Below, one piece after another: positions 10,010 to 20,741 of a DNA stretch of 64,000 nt. The DNA is from Aporrectodea caliginosa. Its lineage: Eukaryota > Annelida > Clitellata > Crassiclitellata > Lumbricidae. The stretch is taken from assembly GCA_020284085.1 (NCBI GenBank), contig JACEVL010000286.1, positions 1 to 64,000 on the forward strand, given 5' to 3'. The translations under genes and the position numbers were made by a program. The notes under the pieces are model-generated. The model made no database searches and had not been told where the DNA came from. It saw only the letters and a program-made list of their open reading frames with translations. Each line of letters begins with the position of its first letter. The stretch's first letter is position 1.

Positions 10010-10645
10010 ATCCTTTCTTCTTACCTCCAACTTAGGCGCCTCAGGGCTTTTCGCAGATTTGTTTCCTCCTCTACTTTCACCTCAATTGTCCATGCTTTCA
10101 TCTGTTCTCGAATTGACTATTGCAATTCTCTCCTTGTTGGCTTACCCAAGGTTCGTCTATCTCCTCTTCAGTCCGTTCTGAATGCTGCTGCGAGACTTAC
10201 AGCTCTCCTTCCTCGATTCTCTCATATCATTCTCTACATTTATGGCTGAACAGCTTTATTGGCTACCTCTCTCTGTGCGCATCCAATTTAAAGTTCTCAT
10301 TCTCGTGCTCAAATCTCAACTGGGTCTTGCTCCAAAATATCTTTGTCACCAAAGTTTCCGTCCCGTCTCTGCTACGTCATTGCGTCCTCTCAGATCTTCT
10401 GACCGTCTTCATTCTTGACCTTTACGTTCCCCGTGTTAGGACCACAATGGCTCAATCCAGGTCCTTTGCCTGTATGTGTCCCTCTATATGGAATGGACTT
10501 TCTCCTTCTTTGCACCCTACCATCCTCTCTGGTGGCATCTCTGCCTCTTTCTCTCACTTTAAAACCTTCCTTTTCTCTCGGAGTACCTCGCACTGGGAGC
10601 GCTTGTGAAAGGCTTATGCTGTGAGAAGCACTTTATAAATGATCA
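10010..10645 (+). mobile_element. L2-like C-terminal fragment with two frameshifts
   Basis: Three successive frames give the family order. First YLQLRRLRAFRR with SRIDYCNSLLVGLP and LNAAARLTALLPRFSHI, then EQLYWLPLSVRIQFKVLIL with LAPKYLCHQ, then CPSIWNGLSPSL to a stop at 10608. A degenerate TTTATAAATG 3' end and an AATACAAT tail follow. Two frame changes make it non-functional. Confidence 0.8.
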
Positions 10646-10950
10646 AATACAATACAATCCGCTGCTCAGAGGGGAGCCAGTGAAGAACGTCGTGAATGTA
10701 TCAAGAGACGTGGCCAAATTTGAGTATACGGCTGATAAGGCGGGCAGCATAACACAAGAACCGATCCAAGCAGCCGGGAGGCCAGCGTAGAGCGAGCAAC
10801 AATAATCAAGTTTAGTTGTGACGAAGGCATGGATAAGAGTGGAGGTAGCAGAAGCAGCGAGTAAGCGGGCGACAGTACGGTGCTGGCGCAATTTGAGCCT
10901 CGGTTCAAGGTGACGCCTAGGTCACGCACAGCAGTAATTAACAGTTATGA
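10646..10950 (-). mobile_element. L2-like fragment, opposite orientation
   Basis: Minus-strand frames give MRDLGVTLNRGSNC, LIHAFVTTKLDYCCSLYAGLP and, in another frame, matches to the LDRVL..ARLIG region. This is the thumb region of an L2-like RT with at least one frameshift. It abuts the preceding + strand fragment tail to tail. Confidence 0.7.
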
Positions 10951-10979
10951 TAGGCCTACATAGGCCTACAATGGCATTT

Positions 10980-11110
10980 TACTGTTTCATGAATCACAAT
11001 CGGTAAACATGTAGCCATTATTTTACCAAATTAGGCCTACTAAATCGCTCTTGGGAATTTGGAACCCACAGAAATCGCCCCCCGTACAGAAAAGTCTAGA
11101 TCCGCCCCTG
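10980..11110. mobile_element. Possible hAT terminal fragment
   Basis: The sequence ends TCTAGATCCGCCCCTG at 11110, the complement of CAGGGGCGGATCTAGA, a common hAT-type terminus. Only one end is found. Confidence 0.35.
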
Positions 11111-11439
11111 GTTTGCACTACACTGAAACAAAATATGTTCAAAGCTATAATCAATAAAATTATTCACTTGGCGCAAATATAAAAACTGTGAGGTTCGTCA
11201 ATCAAGACAAAAAATTACTTTTTACCTACAAAAACTGACTTTTGCAAAATAAATAGAACAACGGCTCAAATCCTCTCTGAAACACGTGATTAGACGCTGC
11301 ATTAATATTTTTAATAGTTTTATTCCCTGCTTGGTGATATTGAGTAAGTAAGTACGGAGAAAACTCATTAGGATCAAGGGTGCATTAGGATCAAGGGTGC
11401 ATACTCTCTCCTATGTATGTATATATGTATTTGTGTATG

Positions 11440-11730
11440 TAAACACTTTAAAGAACTTTTCAGCATTAGACAGTGCTAATTATGTTATCATTTCAGTTGT
11501 TACTTAATTCACTCCCAATCCTGAACATTATGTTATCAACCTCCACCTAACAGCACTGGTACATAGTTGGCCCTGCTTAGAGGGACTCTGGTCCCTTTAG
11601 GTCCTCCTTTTGTATCCCAACATAGTATTAGGTCTATTTGAAATTTGATGATGTGTTACTGTACTTTTTTGGGAGCAATAAAAAAACTATGTTATGCTAT
11701 GTTATGTAATGTATGTATGCATGTGTGTAT
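11440..11730 (+). mobile_element. Non-LTR retrotransposon 3' UTR with TATGT-type tail
   Basis: The stretch from about 11560 (GAGGGACTCTGGTCCCTTTA) ends in GGGAGCAATAAAAAAACTATG and short TTATG repeats, the look of a CR1/Jockey 3' UTR and tail. No coding part remains. Confidence 0.4.
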
Positions 11731-12633
11731 GTCTGTATTTATTGAGACTTGCTATAGCCCCTTTAAATGACCTCATTTAAGGGCTGACAACGCAACTCAT
11801 GTTAAAGTCAATTAGTCGAGAAGTTTGCCTTCCGGTCTTATTCGTCAGTTTTGCCAAGGATTTTGTACGTTTAAAAGGGTATTTTCGTCGGAAGTCGCCT
11901 AGGTCCATGTGACTCCATAAACCCCATCCTTCGGTTGTGTGCGGTCGAGTCTGAGCCATACGGTCCGTTCATGCCTCCTGTAGCCGGGTGTTTTCGTCTC
12001 CGACCGACACGCGACGAATGCCTTGTTTGCGTATTCCTTGTGTCTCGACGACTGGCCGGACGTGCGTCATCTTCCGTCTGTAAAGAACTGCTTTTCGGCA
12101 GCGTCATCGTGTGTGCGAACGCTGTCACCTGTCGCCGCTCTACTCTGTCGACGCAAATTGGTCCAGAGGCTCTGAACATACATACCATCTTTAGCTGTCG
12201 ACGGTTATCCGCTGGTTGGTTCCTCGTGAGTGCGTTGGACCGCCACTGGTGACTCATTAAGCTTACTGTGCATTGTTTTGCAAACTGATGTAATATATTC
12301 GTTTCTAATGACATCTAACATCATATTGGCTAACGCAGAGAGCGCTATTGACTATATATCTTGAAGGGACGCTATATAAATGCTTCATAGCATTACATGG
12401 CATTCATGCACTCACGCAAACGATGGATAAAATAACTATTACTGGCCGTACCTGTTAGGATGCTGGCCATCTTGCGCAGGACAGTTAACTCTGCAATGTT
12501 ATTTTACAACAAATCCAATTTCAATCAGCAATCCTCGTCTTGCTATACATACTGTAGATCCTCTGTTTCTTCTCTCATACACTTATTCTCTACTTTCTTA
12601 ATATTTGTATAATGAATAATTATTTTTGTTCAG
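11731..12633 (+). other. Intron 2 backbone of cassette 2
   Basis: Its segments match 2320-2425 and 4606-4860 of cassette 1 and the region before exon C in other cassettes. There is no gene. Open frames across 11777-12314 on either strand are not shared with the homologous copies and are treated as chance. Confidence 0.55.
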
Positions 12634-12843
12634 GATGCCAAGGTAACTGCGCTCCGGTGGCCAACGGCGCCGGATACAACTGCACCTGTGATGCCAATCA
12701 GACTCAATACATCCCTCCACCTTACAACCAATGTCCCGACGGATGTTTGGATTTCTCAACCTATTGCGCTTGCAGATTACCCCCCACAAACATCACAACA
12801 AGCAGCGGCACCACCACAAATACTTCACCACCAACCACAACAG
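12634..12843 (+). CDS. Cassette 2 exon C: eight-Cys EGF-like segment
   Basis: Seventy codons, acceptor TGTTCAG, donor CAG/GTAGTT, phase 1 at both ends. The exon reads CQGNCAPVANGAGYNCTCD, then YIPPPYNQCPDGCLDFSTYC and ACRLPPTNIT with a Thr/Ser-rich end. Cysteine spacing between positions five and six is x3, the majority form. The frame is open and all eight cysteines are present. The tail differs from cassette 1 in length and order of Thr-rich repeats. Confidence 0.82.
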
Positions 12844-13684
12844 GTAGTTAAGTCGTGACGTACTACAGTATTGGATTCGAAGATTTGCGGACTTGCCACG
12901 CTGTGGTTTCGGGTTTAAACTTTGTGTAAAATTTACAATTATTGTTGGTTTTCGACGTCGCAAGTATGAAAATTACCATAAGATGTTGTACTGAAAATTT
13001 ATCCTAAAGCAACGGTTTATTCATGAGCGGTGCGTCGAGTAAGAGGGGTCAATTGAAGAACAACATCTGGTTGCCTATTACTTAGACTGCCAACCATGTT
13101 TATAGTGGAAAACAGCAGATATCGATTAAATAATTTTAAAGGTTTACAACGAATGCTGTATGCAATAGAATATAATTGACATGATTGCGCAAAACAGTAA
13201 AATTACTGCGCGTCAGATCTCCAAAGCTTAGAGGTGAGGAGAAAGACTGAAGACCATGAAGACGCATCTAATCGGAATCGTAGTAATCAACTCAAAATTT
13301 ATACAGCGCTACTCAAAAACTTAACGAAGGGCACCAGATTATTCACGAGCGCTGCGTCGCATCAGAGGGGTTTGATTGGTGTTCAGTGGAGATCCGAGTT
13401 CGGTTGCCATATAGATCAGAGAGGAGGCAGATCGGCTGAGAAGGCAGGTTTCGTTGAGGACAAGAAAGCTTGGAAGGCGGAAGATCGGACGGATTAGTGT
13501 ACAACAACAAACTGCCAATTGCACTCAATCTTGAACTGCGAGCTTATCACACGAATATAAGTTATAAAACAATTAACGATCCTTTTGAGACCAAAAGGCG
13601 ACAAATGAAAGACTAACCGATTGGATTTAAACAAAAATAAATGCAAACACGTAGATATATATTAGCAGTGATAGTAGAAGAAGA
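12844..13684 (-). mobile_element. Post-exon C backbone and ancestral L2-like 3' end
   Basis: At 13318-13500 the minus strand reads CTAATCCGTCCGATCTTCCG, then the CCTCTGATGCGACGCAGCGC landmark and a TGAATAA/GCGCTGTATAAAT terminus. This is the same insertion as at 5746, 19465, 48260 and 52822. Upstream backbone repeats the sequence after exon C of cassette 1. Confidence 0.65.
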
Positions 13685-13952
<268 letters not shown>

Positions 13953-14353
13953 TTTTATTGTATTTGAACACTTGTTATAGCGCCCCAACCAGATTTCCCA
14001 TTCAGAGGCGCTCCCGACTACTGCGCGAACGCTGAATCGGAGTTTCACGCCGAAGCGCATGAGCAATTGCGAGTGAAGGACTTGCCCAGGGTCCCTACGC
14101 GGCGACTTTGAGGTGGATCGAACCCGCAACCCTCCAGCTGCAAGGCACCGAACATACCCCCAAACCACCGCGCCCCAGTTGTATTGTGATGTGTTGTATT
14201 GTGTGTTGTATTGTACTCCACGTTTATAATGCGACCGAGCCACCCGCAGTAAAGATCCGAGAAATTAATCTCTGATAATCCGACCCGACCGGGAAGCGAA
14301 CCGGGGCGCCGGCGCGGCGAGCGGGCACCAACCCACTCGGCCACTCAGGATCC
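13953..14353 (-). mobile_element. Dimeric tRNA-derived SINE inside the AGT array
   Basis: On the minus strand it begins at the GGATCC end with TGAGTGGCCGAGTGGG, resembling the A box of Ser/Leu tRNAs, then a B box-like GGTTCGCTTCCC. After a TATTGTG-rich linker comes a second unit with GGTTCGATCC, GGGCAAGTCCTTCACTCGC and a GTCGGGAGCGCCTCTGAATG/GGGGCGCTATAACAAGTG 3' end. AGT repeats flank it directly on both sides, so it entered a pre-existing array. A near-identical copy is at 54318-54735. Confidence 0.8.
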
Positions 14354-14416
<63 letters not shown>

Positions 14417-14463
14417 TGGTAGTGGTAGTGGTAGTAGTGGTAGTAGTAGTGGTAGTAGTAGTG

Positions 14464-14494
<31 letters not shown>

Positions 14495-14495
14495 T

Positions 14496-14563
<68 letters not shown>

Positions 14564-14640
14564 TAGCAGTAGCAGCAGTAGCAGTAGCAGTAGTAGCAGT
14601 TGTAGTAGTAGTAGTATTGGTAGTAGAGGTTATAATAATA
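14354..14640 (+). repeat. (AGT/GGT/AGC)n microsatellite, second part, cassette 3
   Basis: AGT, GGT and AGC blocks continue after the SINE and pass into TAATAA and TGTAAT repeats. Confidence 0.93.
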
Positions 14641-14830
14641 ATAATTGTAATTGTAATTGTAATCGAACATTATACAGCGCCGCTCAAAAATCAGCAGCGC
14701 TCTTGACCTGCGTCAGTGCCTGAATTAGGAAACAAAAAGTCTTAAGACCTCTACGGAACTGGGAGGGAGAGAGAGCTAGTAACTCAAAACGAAGAGACTG
14801 GGGAAGAGTTCCAAGCTGATGTAATAATAG
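14641..14830 (-). mobile_element. L2-like 3' end fragment
   Basis: On the minus strand LGTLPQSLRFE and LKTFCF precede a GCGGCGCTGTATAATG terminus and a TTACAA-type tail. This resembles the LWNxLPxxLR..FKxxLK end of L2-like ORF2. Confidence 0.45.
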
Positions 14831-14927
14831 TAATAGTGGTTCTGTGGGATCAGTAGTTGTTTAAATATTCAATAAATCTTGCAGATTGTGCATTATGTGC
14901 AATGTGGCATTTTATATAATTTTACAG

Positions 14928-15116
14928 GCTGTGGACAGAGCATCTTTAATGATCCGACCGGTAATATTGCCTCTCCGAACTATCCCAACAATTACAACAA
15001 CAGTCAGGTCTGCAATTACGTCATCGTCGCTCCGTCGCTGAGTACGATCAACTTCACTTTCAACGCACTCGATCTCGAACAGAGTCTTATCTGCACTTAC
15101 GATTGGATAGAGGCAG
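14928..15116 (+). CDS. Cassette 3 exon A: CUB domain, N-terminal half
   Basis: Sixty-three codons after TTTTACAG, reading GCGQSIFNDPTGNIASPNYP and ending CTYDWIEA at GCAG/GTTCAA. GNIAS replaces GNITS, so one N-glycosylation site is lost. The segment before the second cysteine is YNNSQVC and that before the third is QSLIC. Past the donor, one base is missing compared with cassettes 1 and 2, which shifts any read-through frame and supports ending the exon here. The exon is open and has its three cysteines. Confidence 0.85.
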
Positions 15117-15415
15117 GTTCAAATTCCCAACTCAGATCATTTCTATTGCTTTGTTAAGATTCTCGTTAGCATAGCTAACTGATTTCTTTCAGAGCAATAT
15201 TTTGTCGAAGCCATACACTTACATCGTGGTGAAACTCAGTTACTTGATACCCAGAAAATGTCAGGGAATTAAATGAACTTAATCAAGAATGCGATCGAAA
15301 GCACATTTACCTTATGTGTAGACTGAAGATTACGTTGTTATGCAAAGTATGTTTTCAAAATTAAGCTATGAAACATTTATTGACATTAATGTTAAAACGC
15401 TAATTTACAGAAGGG

Positions 15416-15616
15416 GAGTTATAACAGTGTTTGATATTTTGCATAAACAGTTCACTTGCCAGAGCAACATAATCAGCCGACCAGTCAGATACTGTGGCTA
15501 TGGCTATCGGCCGGAATTGAGCTTCAAGCCGTGCTCCCGTGTTCTCGTGAGGTTTTTCTCTGACGTGTCTGTTACAGGCATTGGATTCTTAGTGTCCTAT
15601 GCCATCGAGCCAATCA
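15416..15616 (+). CDS. Cassette 3 exon B: CUB domain, C-terminal half
   Basis: The exon reads VFDILHKQFTC, then NIISRPVRYCGYGYRPELSF and RFFSDVSVTG, ending SYAIEPI at CAG/GTATGT, phase 1. The AG used for in-phase splicing in other copies is GG here, so this copy probably uses the AG at 15426-15427 and loses four residues, or splices at the invariant CAG out of frame. The core cysteines and the GxGF strand are intact. Confidence 0.78.
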
Positions 15617-16499
15617 GTATGTATACACATTCAACCTGCATAGCTAGCTTTGCTTTGTCTCTTTTCTCTGTGTGTATGAATGAATGTGTTTATGGAAACT
15701 TCTTATAGCGCATTTATAAATAGGATACCTCATTAAACGGCTTCCAACGTTACTGAAGTTAAAGTTTATAGGAACAAAAGTTACTCAATAAACGAACAGT
15801 GTTCAGATAACGTGAAGTCACCTCCAGCAAGCTCCCGCAGACACGTAGACCTCATCCAATGAATTTTCATCCAGAGCTGATAGCAGAGAATTCTGTCTCT
15901 GTTAAATCTCTCTGTAAGTATCTCTGTTGTTGAGTCGAGCTTGTTTAAATCTGTCACTCTCACTCTTTCTTCAATATTCTAGGTCTCTATCCCTATCTCT
16001 AGTTGGCAGACTCTGTGACTCATTCTTCTGTTTCTGTTTTCTCATATTAGAATAATGTCTCTCCAGTTTCTCATCGAACGTCTTATCCAGACTTGCCAGA
16101 CTTCTCAAACACCATTCGCCTTGTCTTGCCACAAAATAATACAATATATTATTTTCGTCGGCCGAGAGAAGGGACCACTTGTCAGGAATGGACTTATTAA
16201 CAGTTTCCATAAGTTTATACCGTCAGAAAATCAGGGTAACAATTTCAGAACGTTTGGCCCAAAATTTATGCACTTCTTAAAGAAAATATAAACTATCATT
16301 TGTCGGGAAATCACCTATAAATATTGAAACTGTCTCTACCCTATGCGCTAATACCAGAGTTTTGGCCTTAATGCAGCATGCGGAGTAATATAGGTCGCTA
16401 TAATACTGTAACAGTAATTATTAGCTTCAGGTGCAGTAATTAGACGCAAAAAATCAATAATCATGGTATTACGAAAATGACCATTTTCCGGCTGACCTA
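15617..16499 (+). other. Intron 2 backbone of cassette 3
   Basis: This is shared cassette intron. For example, the sequence around 16020-16080 recurs inverted near 55390-55490 in cassette 6. No gene or new element is seen. The open frames at 15340-15708 and 16055-16291 include intron and are not supported. Confidence 0.5.
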
Positions 16500-17970
16500 G
16501 AGAGCGACAAGTGGCTCCTTCTCTCGGCCTACGTCACCAACGACCAGCTGGGAGGCCAAAATAAAGCGAGCAACAGTAATCTAGACGGGCTTTGATGAAA
16601 GAGTGGATGAGTGTAGCGGTGGAGTCTGGTGTAAGTGATCGAGCAACAGTGCGGAGCTGGCGCAACTGGTATTATGAATCTCGGCAGAGGCGGTGAATAT
16701 GAGGAGCGAAGGTGAGCTCTTGGTCGTGCGTAACATCAAGGTCCCGGACAACAGAGTAAAAAATGAAATGGGGGGAGTCGACAGCAGTGGCGGCTAGGTC
16801 CAGCTTCACAAGCTACTGCTGATTGCCCAGCAAGATAAGTTGGATTTTTTGACGAGTTGAGGCGCAGGCGGTTCTTCGACATCCAGGCCTGCAGTACGTC
16901 CAAAGCCTGGCTCATTGTCTGAATAGCAGCGGTGGCGTTAGAATCAAGGCAGTGTAGGTAGGCCTGAACGTCATCAGCGTACAGGTGACCCAGCACAGCA
17001 GAGGCAGTAAGGTCGGAATCAATTTCAGAAGTGTAAATAATGTAAAGAATGGGACCCAGCACCGAGCCCTGGGGAAGGCCAAATGGGGCAGGGGCCCATG
17101 AGGACCTGGAGGGTCCATGGACCACACAGAAAGAGCGCTCACTGAGGAATGAACCCAGCCAAGTAAGAAAGTTACCAGAGAGGCCAAATGAAATTTGTAG
17201 CCGCTTAAATAAAATTTCATTTTTGACAGTGTCGAAAGCGGCACTAACGTAGAACAAGGTCAGTAGAGTGAGTTGCGAATTATACACAGCCCCATAAATG
17301 TCGGAAAGGAGACGGAGCAAAAGGGTTTAGGTGGAGTGGCCTTTCCGAAAACCGGATTGACAGTCCGGAAGTAGCTTATTCGCCTCTAAATGAACAGTAA
17401 GCTGATAATCTTTTCAATAGTTTTTGACAGAAATGAAAGATTAGCAAAAGGTCGAAATTTGACAGGATCGAATGAGTCGAGTCCGCTACGCTTGAGGCCA
17501 GAAACCAGGATTGAGCGCTTCTGCTACGGCGGTAGAACTCCATCCTCTATAGATCAGTTGCACAGAACGGTGAGAAACGGAATTAGCACATCAATGAATT
17601 TCTGCAGTAGAAACTTCGGGAGAGGATCAAGTTCACTAGTTGATGGAGAGGTGAGAATGATGCAGTGCAGCTCTGCACTGGTAACGGTGACCATGGTAGA
17701 AAGACTGTAGTGTGAAGCGTGGTAGGTCGGTGATCTTTGTGGCGAACGAAGACAGAAAGTCATCGGCTGAGAAAGATGGAGCACCTGCTTGTTGGTCAGC
17801 CTGGCGCCGACCCAGGAGGGCGTCAAGTGTGGCCCATAGCCGCTTTGGGTCCTTGGCGCTGAGATTGGCCTCTTTGACGTCGGCCACTTTGAGAGAGCCA
17901 CGCCGCTAGGGCATAGAAAGGTTGGCAGATGTATAAATAAAAGGGGAACTCTAGTCATTAAAAGAAGCAA
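16500..17970 (-). pseudogene. L2-like retrotransposon: linker and RT domain, frameshifted
   Basis: The minus strand starts with a linker (ADVKEANLSAKDPKRLWATL, then SFSADDFLSSFATKI) typical between endonuclease and RT. It continues with STSELDPLPKFLLQ, an SAAFDTV palm A motif, LPQGSVLGPILYIIY, the catalytic LYADDVQAYLHC and NRLRLNSSKN. After frame changes it gives DQELTFAPHI and the RLDYCCSL region toward 16540. The whole is related to the copy at 7548 and runs further 5'. Several frameshifts make it inactive. The endonuclease is missing. It inserted in intron 2 of cassette 3 against the host gene. Confidence 0.85.
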
Positions 17971-18881
17971 CTCAGTGCAGGACAGTGAGACTTATGGCGC
18001 AACTGCAATTCTGGACTACCTTCACGCAATAACGCATAAGCTTAGTAAGCCTATCTACATGTAGGTTCTTGCCTAAGATATCGACACTAACTTTCTTTAT
18101 AGACGCTCGGAACTATTTAATAACTACTAGTAAACTTTGTTCGAGTTTCGTAGAAAACATTTAAAATGCCATGCTTGTATGGTTGTATGCACGTTCTTTT
18201 AAATCTTGTTGAATACATTTTCACATTGTTTTTTTTTTGTTGAAATGGGCACATTACTTGTAACGTTAGACTTGTTAGCCATTGTGGAACTACTTTGCCG
18301 TGGGCGTTTTAAACGGAGATATTTTGACGGGGCTCTTTTGGTCATTGGCTATTTTTATGGGGCTGTTTTGACGGGGGGCGATGTATTCGTATACTGCGTA
18401 TACATAAATACGTATACATACATAAATACATACATACGTATACACACAAAACACATAGGCTATGTGCACAGTTGAACACACGTATATACATACAGAAACA
18501 TCGAAATACATACAGTCATATACACATGCATACGATGAATAAAATTATTGGTCAGACCGTCAGATCGTTGACTCTCTGTCGCAGGACAACTCTACAGTGA
18601 GATTTCACGAGAACAAGACTTCTGATTTACAAATTAGTTCAAATCTCATTTACTGCTGCTATTGGCATTGGTACAGACGTTGGCAATATGAAGGGAGGAA
18701 AAGCGAAGAAAGAAACAAATAGCACCGTAGACTTAGCTGTTTGCTGTACTCTAGAAATTGACAATCGCAATTTCAATCAACAACCTGTACATATGCAAAT
18801 CCTCGTTTGCCTGCTTCTTTTCTTTTACATTTAGTTTAAATTTACTTAATGCCAGTATAATGAAAAATTATTGTTCCTCAG
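17971..18881 (+). other. Intron 2 of cassette 3, remainder
   Basis: 18200-18400 holds sequence unlike other cassettes that I cannot identify. 18400-18520 is an ATACATACGT-type microsatellite. 18540-18870 is the conserved lead-in to exon C. No gene is seen. Confidence 0.45.
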
Positions 18882-19079
18882 GTTGCCAAGGTAACTGCGC
18901 TCCTGTGGCCAACGGCGCCGGATACAACTGCACCTGTGATGCCAATCAGACTCCTTTCATCCCTGCACCTTACGACCAGTGTCCCACCGGCTGTTTCAAT
19001 TCCTCAAAATATTGTGCCTGCGCTTTACCTCTCACTACCACCACCATTTCACCACCCAACACAACATCTTTACATTCAG
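18882..19079 (+). CDS. Cassette 3 exon C: eight-Cys EGF-like segment
   Basis: Sixty-six codons, acceptor TTCCTCAG, donor CAG/GTAATT, phase 1. The exon reads CQGNCAPVANGAGYNCTCD, FIPAPYDQCPTGCFNSSKYC and ACALPLTTTTIS. All eight cysteines are present. The Thr-rich tail is the shortest of the intact + strand copies except cassette 4. Residues between the fourth and fifth cysteines (TPFIPAPYD) differ from the TQYIPPPYN form of cassettes 1 and 2. Confidence 0.82.
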
Positions 19080-19837
19080 GTAATTACACTATAGTAAAAA
19101 ACACTACAGTATTGGATTCGAATATTTACAGACTTGTCACGCTGTAGTTTCGAGTTTAACACTTTAGCGATAAGCGGCATTGGCTTCCCAGTCATTTTAA
19201 TTACCTTCTCGTCGTTCAGTATGTATGTAAAATCACAATTGTTGGTTGTCGAAGTCGCAAGTATGAAATCTACCATAAAACTGTTCTGAAAAGTTAGGAT
19301 AAAATCAACAGCTTCTTCTTGAGCGCTGCGTCGGGTCAGAGGGGTCGGAGGAAGAACAACATCTGCATGGTTGCCTATTATTTAGACTGCCAACCCACGT
19401 AGAATATCGACTAAGGTTTGCAACGAATGCATCTAATCGTAATCGTAAACTCAAAATTTGTAACTAAGACCAGGGCACCAGTTTATTAACGAGCGCTGGT
19501 CCGGTCAGACGGATCTGAATGATGTTCAGTGAAGATTCGAGGCGAGTTTCGTTAAGCACGAGAAGGCCTGGAAGGCGGAAGATCGGATGGATTAGGGTAC
19601 AACCAATTGCAAAACCATTAGCCACTAGCATTCATTCCAAAAATGACAGCTTTTCACATTATTTTAAGCTATGAAATAACTAGCGATCCTATTAAGACCG
19701 AAAGGCTGCAAATGAAAAACTAACCGATTTGATTTTTAAGAAATATTTTTAAAAAAATCTAGACACTTCGAAATATATCAGTAGTACTAGTAGAAGAAGG
19801 ATAATTAGAAGAAGTAGGCCTAGTAGTAGTTGTAGTT
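19080..19837 (-). mobile_element. Post-exon C backbone and ancestral L2-like 3' end
   Basis: The backbone after exon C is repeated. At about 19465-19620 the shared L2-like 3' end appears again on the minus strand in shortened form, with GACCGGACCAGCGCTCGTTA in place of the GACGCAGCGCTCGTGA landmark. Confidence 0.6.
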
Positions 19838-20045
19838 GCGGTGGTGGTGGTGGTGGTGGTGGTGGTGGTGGTGGTGGTGGTGGTGGTGGTGGTGGTGGTG
19901 GTGGTGGTGGTGGTGGTGGTGGTGGTGGTGGTGGTGGTGGTGGTGGTGGTGGTGGTGGTGGTGGTGGTGGTGGTGGTGGTGGTGGTGGTGGTGGTGGTGG
20001 TGGTGGTGGTGGTGGTGGTGGTGGTAGTAGTAGTAGTAGTAGTAC
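19838..20045 (+). repeat. (GGT)n/(AGT)n microsatellite upstream of cassette 4 exon A
   Basis: About 62 perfect GGT units are followed by six AGT units. It ends about 98 nt before exon A. This is the most homogenised array in the window. Confidence 0.95.
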
Positions 20046-20141
20046 TTTGTTTCTATAATTGGGACTTATTTCCTATTAGTACAAGTATTAAAATGAGTGT
20101 ATAGATTGTGTATAATTGTGGCCTTGTGTAAACCTTTACAG

Positions 20142-20330
20142 GTTGTGGCCAGAGCATCTTCAATGATTCGATCGGTGCCATTACCTCTCCGAATTATCCC
20201 AACAATTATGAAATGAATCAGGTCTGCACCTACTCCATCGTCGCTCCGTCGCTGAGTACGATCAACTTCACTTTCAACGCACTCGATCTCGAACATACTT
20301 CTACCTGCTATTACGATTGGATAGAGGCAA
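20142..20330 (+). CDS. Cassette 4 exon A: CUB domain, N-terminal half
   Basis: Sixty-three codons after CTTTACAG, reading GCGQSIFNDSIGAITSPNYP and ending CYYDWIEA. The final exon base is A instead of G (GCAA/GTTCAA), which weakens the donor and would change the junction codon. GAITS replaces GNITS, losing a glycosylation site. The segment at the second cysteine is YEMNQVCTYSI, shared in part with cassette 2. The frame is open. Downstream exon B has lost its acceptor, so this cassette may not yield a full CUB. Confidence 0.8.
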
Positions 20331-20535
20331 GTTCAAACTGGACAACTCAGATCATTTCTGTAGCTTTTCAAACATTCTAGTTTGCTTATCTAATGAAATT
20401 CGAAATTAACATTTTGTTGAAGCCATGTAGTTTATTTGAGATGGCCAGATAATCACGATATCAGTTATTTAGTACCCTCTACGGATATCAGAGACTTAGA
20501 AGAGCTGAATCAAGATTGCGACTGGAAACATTGGC

Positions 20536-20735
20536 GCGTGCACGGTGTTGTAGGGGTATGTTCGGTACCTTGCAGCCGGAGGGTTGAGGGTTCGAATCCA
20601 CCTCAAGCTGCCGCGTATGGACTCTGGGCAAGTCCTTCACTCGCAATTGCTCATGAGCTTGAAACTCCGATTCAGTGTCCGCGATGTAGTCGGGAGCGCC
20701 TCTGAGTAGTGGTCGCTATAACAAGTGCTCATCAA
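20536..20735 (+). mobile_element. tRNA-derived SINE (family 1), full-length body
   Basis: GGGTATGTTCGGTACCTTGC leads to the B box GGTTCGAATCC, then GGGCAAGTCCTTCACTCGC, GTAGTCGGGAGCGCCTCTGA and a GTCGCTATAACAAGTGC end. Other copies lie at 26832, 35156 (minus), 13953 and 54318 (minus, dimeric), with tails at 27118, 43590 and 61312. Confidence 0.85.
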
Positions 20736-20741
20736 TAATTC

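Larger units (their letters stand above)
9588..11411. mobile_element. TIR element carrying L2 fragments, in intron 2 of cassette 2
   Basis: The left end reads GAGAGTCTGCACCCTTGATCC at its core and the right end is its complement, GGATCAAGGGTGCATACTCTC, with the inner 14 bp of the right end repeated once more just inside. The flanks are TGTATG-type microsatellite, so a duplication cannot be read. The interior holds a hairpin and three L2-like fragments and no transposase. The superfamily is not assigned. Confidence 0.65.

Noticed and set aside
10666..10929. Two overlapping minus-strand open frames considered as a gene
   Set aside because: They are two frames of the same L2-like thumb region separated by a frameshift.
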